Assembly: GCA_027596075.1 (NCBI GenBank)
Contig: JADGJC010000025.1
Span: forward strand, 1 to 64,000
DNA length: 64,000 bases
Reading direction: 5' to 3'
From: Rhizophlyctis rosea
Taxonomy: Eukaryota; Chytridiomycota; Chytridiomycetes; Rhizophlyctidales; Rhizophlyctidaceae
Shown here: positions 58,668-64,000 of the stretch, in pieces
Numbering within the stretch: the stretch's first letter is position 1
Layout: every line of letters begins with the position of its first letter
Translations under genes and position numbers: made by a program
The notes under the pieces: model-generated
Databases searched by the model: none
What the model was told of the DNA's origin: nothing
Seen by the model: the letters and a program-made list of their open reading frames with translations, nothing else

Positions 58668-60857
58668 CTACAGCGCCGTCAAAACATCCTTAAAAATCCT
58701 CACACCATTACCCCCCGTCATCATCAAAAACTTCTCCACAACTCCTGGCCGCTTCCGAGCTGAAAATCAGCAAGAAGAAGATGGGAGGGAAAAACATCAG
58801 TCATCGTTCGCCCCCCGTTTTCGCCGGCCAAACCCTTCAAAAACACCGCAAACAGAAAACAGACACTCACCCTCACTCAACAACCCAGCCCCATCATAAT
58901 ACCTCAACAAAACATCCACTTCTTCCCTCCCAAAATCGCCCACCTCAACCCTAACAACCCCCTTCGGATGAACCTCCTCCCTCCCCGACACCTCATCCCA
59001 ACTCTCCGGCGCCAGTTCCTTATTCAAAAGCACACCGAACTCATCAACGCCACTTAAATCCCTCACGCGACTTTCGGTTATGGGTAGACGGGAGTCAGAG
59101 GGCGGGAGGGCGATGGAGGGAGAGTGTTTAACGATGTGGGAAATGAGGGGGGATTTAATTTGGCTTGTGCTGTTGTCGGTTGCGGTTAGGATTGCGCCGT
59201 GGAGCTGTTATGAGTGTGGAGCGAGTGTTAGGAATACGGGTGCAAAAACCCCGCGCCCCGGAAAACTTGGGGATTTCCTCACCTTCCGCTCCCCATTCAA
59301 AAAGTTTATAAAATGTCTCGAAGTCGTGAACCGGTCTGCATAAATATCACCATTATCCACATCCTTATACTGTGTTCTAGAATATAGACCGTTCACTTGG
59401 TCGATGGCGAGGAGGACTGGTGGTCTGCAAGTTGGAAGAAAACAATGCGTCAGAAACAAAGTGTAAAAGCCATTCCCCGACATTCAATGGATCACCGTCA
59501 AAAGAGTCAGAAACTTACTTGTCCTGGGCACCAGTACTAGAAAGTTCAGCAAACAAAGCTTCAACAGACTCATGCGCAATCGTAGAGTCGGCAATACCCC
59601 TCTTGACAATGTCGGATAATGTCCCCTTTCCTGATGATGCCTGGATCTAAGGAAAATCATGAGCACCCGTCATTCCTTCCTATCGTCAATCTTCCAAACA
59701 AACCTTCTTCAACAACTCCCCATTCAACGCCTCAATCGCCTTCAACAATTTCGCCGCCGCCTGCGGTTGGTCAAGATACCGCCCATTCGACCCCTTCGCC
59801 TCGTCGTATGGCTCGGACCCGTCTGTCCAGTCATATGCTGCGCGGGATACGTCAATTCAAACCGTCATGACAAATTAAAAGCAATCTAGGTCAAAACGTA
59901 CTTCGCGGAACATAAACGACAAACCACCCTTGTTGTGCAAAATAGCTCGCTGTTTGGAGGAGTGTTGAGCTTTTCCCGCATCCCCTTCTTCCGTCTGTGT
60001 CATGCGGTAAAAGGCGACATCAGCTGCGTTGCTCCCCCGCAGAGCGTGTGAACGTGTGATTCCAAACATACCCAACACCAAAACCCGATCCGCCACATCC
60101 TTCTTGCTCTCCGTCACGATCTCATCCAAGACTCGTAGTGTGATTTTGCGGGCCATAAGGGCGGGTTGGTGGAATTCGGAGAACTAAAGGCCGGAGCAGT
60201 CGCACGTCAGCTTCCTGTGCCAATCGATCGATCCGCGGGCTGGAGATCAAGGCAACTTACATTCCGCATCAGATGTGACGTCAAGGAATCGAGCGGTACG
60301 GCTTTTACGAATGTTTCCGGTAGGGCGAGGACTTGGGGTACGTTGTCTGGTGTTGCCATTTCCTGGTTTGACCCAAGCACCACATCAGCCATGAGCTCTG
60401 CACTGAACACCCCGCGAAATCACTCTTACCGGAACCCATTCCCCCAACGGCACAGCCGGCGCGCTCTTATTCGGTCTGTAAACCGGGATAATATCAGGCA
60501 ATGGGCGTTCGACGGCCTTTTCTGTTATCATGCCTTCGTCGGCTTTGTTGTTTTTCTGCATTTACGCGCGTAATGGAGGTTGTGAGTGGACTACCCTGTG
60601 GTTATGTTGAAAGCGGGTAACACACCTTGCTTTTCGTGCCTCTGACAACACCTCCCTTTTTGGGGCCTGCCTTCGCTGTAAGGGTAGGAGGCTGAAGTTA
60701 GTTTTGGGGGAAAGTGATCTGGAGTTCCGGGTGGACTCGTACCTTTCCGAACACATGTGGTATGGAAGGGAGCTATACTGCCTGCAGTAGGACTACGTGG
60801 CTTTACTGCGAGTGCGCAGCGAGCCACTGCGCCTAATAGTGACCGTCCCACTAGCAT
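58668..60857 (-). CDS. RSM23: mitochondrial ribosomal protein mS29 (DAP3/RSM23)
   Basis: Eleven exons on the minus strand: 60857-60743, 60675-60626, 60555-60430, 60362-60261, 60183-60072, 59994-59902, 59837-59704, 59646-59519, 59424-59283, 59204-58871 and 58759-58668, giving 475 residues. mS29 is the GTP-binding protein of the small mitoribosomal subunit. The start is a good presequence (MLVGRSLLGAVARCALAVKPRS). The P-loop GRRGCGKS (170-177) lies just after a splice junction and is destroyed if that intron is read through. Then come GWFVVYVPR, SNGRYLDQPQAAAKLLK and KPPVLLAIDQVNGLYSRTQY, the segment that follows the Walker B strand in this family. The C-terminus is REEVDVLLRYYDGAGLLSEARK, then FKDVLTAL. 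The length fits. Head to head with ureF, 288 bases apart. Confidence 0.92.
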
Positions 60858-61145
60858 CTTTGGCAACAAATTGGGATGTTATTTTTGGGAACCAGGTTTG
60901 TTTACGATTTGGGGGAGGGGTGAAACGCGAAACCTCCAATTTTTGACACCGTCGTGTGGCTCATGGCTGGTATCAAGCCACACACACCGTGCCACCCGCA
61001 GCCTGCTCAATCTATCGGACCCGCTTCTTATCGCCCCTGCTCCCCTGCTTCCCTCTCCCCTTCTTCCTCAATCCTCCTACACAACTCTCCCAACTGCCTT
61101 CTCACAACAGTCCTCCCCACCCCAAAACACCTTCCCAACCAAAAT

Positions 61146-62023
61146 ATGCCCCCACAAACCCCCCACTGGCTCCTCTGGATGCTCTCTGACTCCTCCCTCC
61201 CAACAGGCGGCTTCGTAGCCTCCTCAGGCCTCGAAGCATCCCTCCACCTCTCCTCAATTACCTTAGAACCCTCCCTCCTAACCTTCATCCACTCCTCTCT
61301 CCATTCCCTAGCCCACGCATCAACACCGTATTTAAAATCAGCCCACGCGTCCCTCGCTTATCCCGATGCCCACCTGACGTTGCATCGATTGGATAGAGAG
61401 TATGACGCGTTGACGGGATCAAACCACGTGGCGAGAAGAGCATCAATAGCGCAGGGGAATGCGTATTTGACGGTTTTGGAAAGGGGGTTGGCGGAGGGGG
61501 TGGAGGACGAGAGTATGAAGGCTGTTAAATTGTTTAAGATGAAAATAAGGGTGAGCGGGAATGTGGAGCTCCGGAGCGTTCACTTCAAAACACGCTTCAC
61601 CACGATGCTCCGGTCAAAAAACTAACACCAAAAAAACCCAAACAGTCCGGCACATCCCCCGGCCACCTCCCAATAACCTTCGGCACAATCTGCGCCTGTC
61701 TCCAAATCCCTCTATCCCAATCCCTCCACCTATACCTCTACCTCCACGCCCGGACCCTCCTCTCCTCCGCAGTACGTCTGAATCTAGTCGGGCCATACCG
61801 CGCTCAAGCTCTCCTCCTCCATCTGCAGAAAAGTGTGGACAGTGTGTTGATGTTATTAGATGTTAATGATGAGGAAGCCCGTACTACTGCCGTTGGAGTT
61901 GATGGAAGGAAAAGTGGTGTAGAAGAGACGGAAGAGGAAGAAGGAGGATGGCAGACCGCTCCGTTGTTGGACATCATGCAAGGCATGCACGATAAATTGT
62001 ATAGTCGTTTATTCAACAGCTAG
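61146..62023 (+). CDS. ureF: urease accessory protein UreF
   Basis: Two exons, 61146-61550 and 61646-62023, giving 260 residues. UreF works with UreD and UreG to load nickel into urease, in the cytosol. Diagnostic stretches are LLWMLSDSSLPTGGFVASSGLE near the N-terminus, LYPDAHLTLHRLDREYDAL-like helix content, GTSPGHLPITFGTICACLQIPLSQSL at the start of exon 2, and LSSAVRLNLVGPYRAQALLLHLQ. An acidic insert (EETEEEEGG) precedes the end. No urease or other accessory gene is in this window, which is normal for fungi, where they are unlinked. The presence of the gene implies a nickel urease in this organism. Confidence 0.92.
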
Positions 62024-62254
62024 GTGCTTTGAGTAGGGTTTTGATGATCGCGAGTACATGGATATAAACGAAACGACCCAGCCCGCGCGAAGTAAATAAA
62101 CAAAAGCTCGAGCCAATCCCCTTTCCCACATTGTTGGCACCCCCACTCTACAGTTTCATTTGCGATACTCTACCTAGAAATCTGATTCTATTCGGGACTA
62201 GGCTCTGATTGACAAACTCGTCACGGTCTCCCAGTTCCATCTCCCTCCCTCACA
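62024..62254. other. convergent interval between ureF and MOD5
   Basis: 231 bases between the two stop codons. T-rich in places, no gene. Confidence 0.4.
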
Positions 62255-63954
62255 CTACGCATTTAAACCCTCCCCACCACCCCCCTCACCTCCACCCCTC
62301 CCCCTTCCCCTCCCCCTCCCAACCCCCGTACTCTTCCTATGCTGCTTACTCCTCAAATGCGCCTCCCACTCCGCCGGGCCATTCAAGACCCGCTTCTGCC
62401 CCTGATCATCTAAACACACATCGCACACGTATTTCCGCCATGGCTGTTTATCGGGCTTGGTGAGCAGAGGTGTCAGGAGATTTGATGCAGTTTCAGAGGT
62501 CGATGTTGGGTGCGGAAATGGGGAGGAGGAGAGGAAGGTGCGGGTTAGGGTTAGGGAGGGTGTGAGGACTTGTGTGGACCAGGATGGGAGGTCTGTGTGG
62601 GTGAGAAGTGAAGAGGAGAGTTAGACAGGACATTGAGTTGGTGAGTTCCATTCTATGAATATAGAAACGAAACATCGCTCCCTCCCGCTCCACAACCCCC
62701 AAAACCCCCAAAACCAAAAAAGCCCTACCACCAGCATCCAAAAGATATATCCCCGCCTTCGTCCCCACTCCCTTCGCCTCCCCTTCCTCTTCCCGACCCA
62801 AAATCCCCATCTCCCTCCGCACCATCCCGACAAGCCGATTCCTCATCCACGCAACCTGCCTCCGTGCATAATTTCTCGTTGCGCGCTTCATATCTTCCAC
62901 CCCCTGCGCCAGCAACTCCTGCAGCCGTGGGTCGTCAGCGGGTGGTAAAGGGTGTGAGGACAGATATGTGAAGTATGGGTGGAATTCTTTGAATCCTGGT
63001 GGGGTGCGTATTAGGAAGGGGGGGGTTTTAGAGGTGAAGTGAGGAAGAGGTAAGGGCTTTTACCTATTGCTTGGAGAATTCCACGGGTGTATTGTGGTTT
63101 GGTGTCGGATGAAGAGGTGGATGTTCTGGAGGAGATTGATACGTTGTCATCATCGACGAGAGTCTCCTCGCCCTTTGATTCGGAAAATTCCGAAAGGACA
63201 TTGGCTGCATTCTGATTGGCGAAGCTGGAGACCTGCTCGCTACCGGTAGATCCAACCACTTCCCCAGCAAGGACTTTTTCACGCATGTCGAGGAGTTCTT
63301 GGAAGAGTCCCATCTATTCAAATGCAAAAGAAATCAACCTTTGGTTTTTTTGCTTGATCGTCAATTCCGTTGTCCTGAAAACAATAATCAAAACTCAGTA
63401 CTTCACGTATTTACTTTAATCATTTCATCAACCCGAGCGTCAAGACGTGGGTAAAGGGTAGCTGGGTCTGCATATAACCAAAACACCAATGTTCGGAACC
63501 TATGGTTGGTTTTGGACAGGCCCAGAGGTGAGAGGTGTGAGAAAGGTGCAGACTCGCGAATGAGACAGAAGGAACATCGCAAAGATTATGTGGTTTGAAC
63601 CTCGTACCTCAATTCACTCTTCGACTCCTCGGCCGCGCTTTTTTGTTCTTCCATCCATTGAGATTGCGTCTTCCCAGTAGTATAGAAGATCTGCACTTTC
63701 ACATCTGATTCAATACCTCCCCAAATCAATTCATCATCCTGTCCATGATCCTCTCAAAACACCTCATGCACTTCACACAACCCACGCACCTGCAAACTCC
63801 TCCGAATCTTCCTATCGGCCCTCGGATGCCACTTTACAGCCATCCCCGGATCAACCTCCTTCAACAACTTCCACATGTCGTCGCTTTGGGCGTACGCTCT
63901 CACTTCGTCTTCGGTACTCGTCCGGAGGTCGCTTTTTGCGAGGGCCGAAGTGAT
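62255..63954 (-). CDS. MOD5: tRNA dimethylallyltransferase, 3' part (partial)
   Basis: The 5' exons lie beyond the right edge. Exons seen on the minus strand are 63954-63790, 63690-63608, 63499-63415, 63313-63064, 62995-62729 and 62592-62255, giving 395 residues plus the stop. The enzyme adds an isopentenyl group to A37 of tRNAs reading UNN codons. Recognisable parts are PGMAVKWHPRADRKIRRSLQ, FWLYADPATLYPRLDARVDEM, GLFQELLDM and the conserved EDMKRATRNYARRQVAWMRNRL. At the C-terminus a C2H2 zinc finger, YVCDVCLDDQGQ...WEAHLRSKQHRK, matches the extra finger known from eukaryotic MOD5/TRIT1. A Ser/Thr-rich insert in the fourth visible exon is unusual. The end is Gly/Arg-rich. The visible sequence begins with the intron before 63954. 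Confidence 0.9.
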
Positions 63955-64000
63955 CTGAGACAGGAGAGGGTGGGTGGATAGGGATGGGTGTGGTGTGTCT

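Noticed and set aside
59875..60156. Continuous open frame across the mS29 P-loop region
   Set aside because: It reads through an intron. The spliced frame gives GRRGCGKS and family similarity, whereas the read-through does not.
63585..63610. Another B-box-like GGTTCAAACC on the minus strand
   Set aside because: It lies in a MOD5 intron next to a splice donor and has no tRNA context.

Overview
This 64 kb window is nuclear DNA of an intron-rich fungus. Almost every gene is split by short introns (most about 50-100 nt) with GT-AG ends, and several carry a CTAAC/CTRAC-like branch point. The gene set is fungal: a Pho80/PCL-type cyclin, an ARG13/ORT1-type mitochondrial carrier, a urease accessory gene and F-box/LRR proteins. 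It also holds a complete SMG1 kinase gene, which Saccharomyces and most Dikarya lack, and a glycyl-tRNA synthetase with an N-terminal WHEP domain. This combination suggests an early-diverging lineage, chytrid-like being my best guess. That placement is an inference, not a database result. I recognised no rRNA, tRNA, CRISPR array or complete mobile element.

Layout. 1-4.3 kb: G-rich edge, a trypsin-fold protease gene (minus) and a small membrane/coiled-coil gene (minus). 4.9-6.7 kb: OMA1 mitochondrial metalloprotease in 12 exons. 7.4-9.6 kb: an RRM protein. 10.1-11.3 kb: an unrecognised gene with only its outer exons resolved. 13.5-19.8 kb: two F-box/LRR genes flanking a small thioredoxin-fold-like gene. 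20.4-24.4 kb: mitochondrial MutS (MSH1), 14 exons. 24.4-26.3 kb: gene-poor stretch with a short dispersed repeat. 26.4-29.1 kb: GRS1. 29.9-31.8 kb: an undescribed protein with a PD-(D/E)XK nuclease-like signature. 33-34.2 kb: ORT1/ARG13 carrier. 35-46.9 kb: SMG1, 32 exons. 47-48.1 kb: PCL-type cyclin. 49-50.3 kb: Ser/Pro-rich unknown. 50.8-51.7 kb: 6-phosphogluconolactonase. 52.1-57 kb: RRP12. 57.4-60.9 kb: mitoribosomal proteins uS10m and mS29. 61.1-62 kb: UreF. 62.3-64 kb: 3' part of the MOD5 tRNA isopentenyltransferase.

Functional themes. Five genes act in mitochondria (OMA1, MSH1, ORT1, uS10m, mS29). Others serve translation and RNA quality (GRS1, SMG1, RRP12, MOD5). I rebuilt exon structures by hand from reading-frame continuity, splice consensus and family alignment from memory. 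Where all exons are listed they sum to a multiple of three. Individual boundaries can still be wrong by a few bases.
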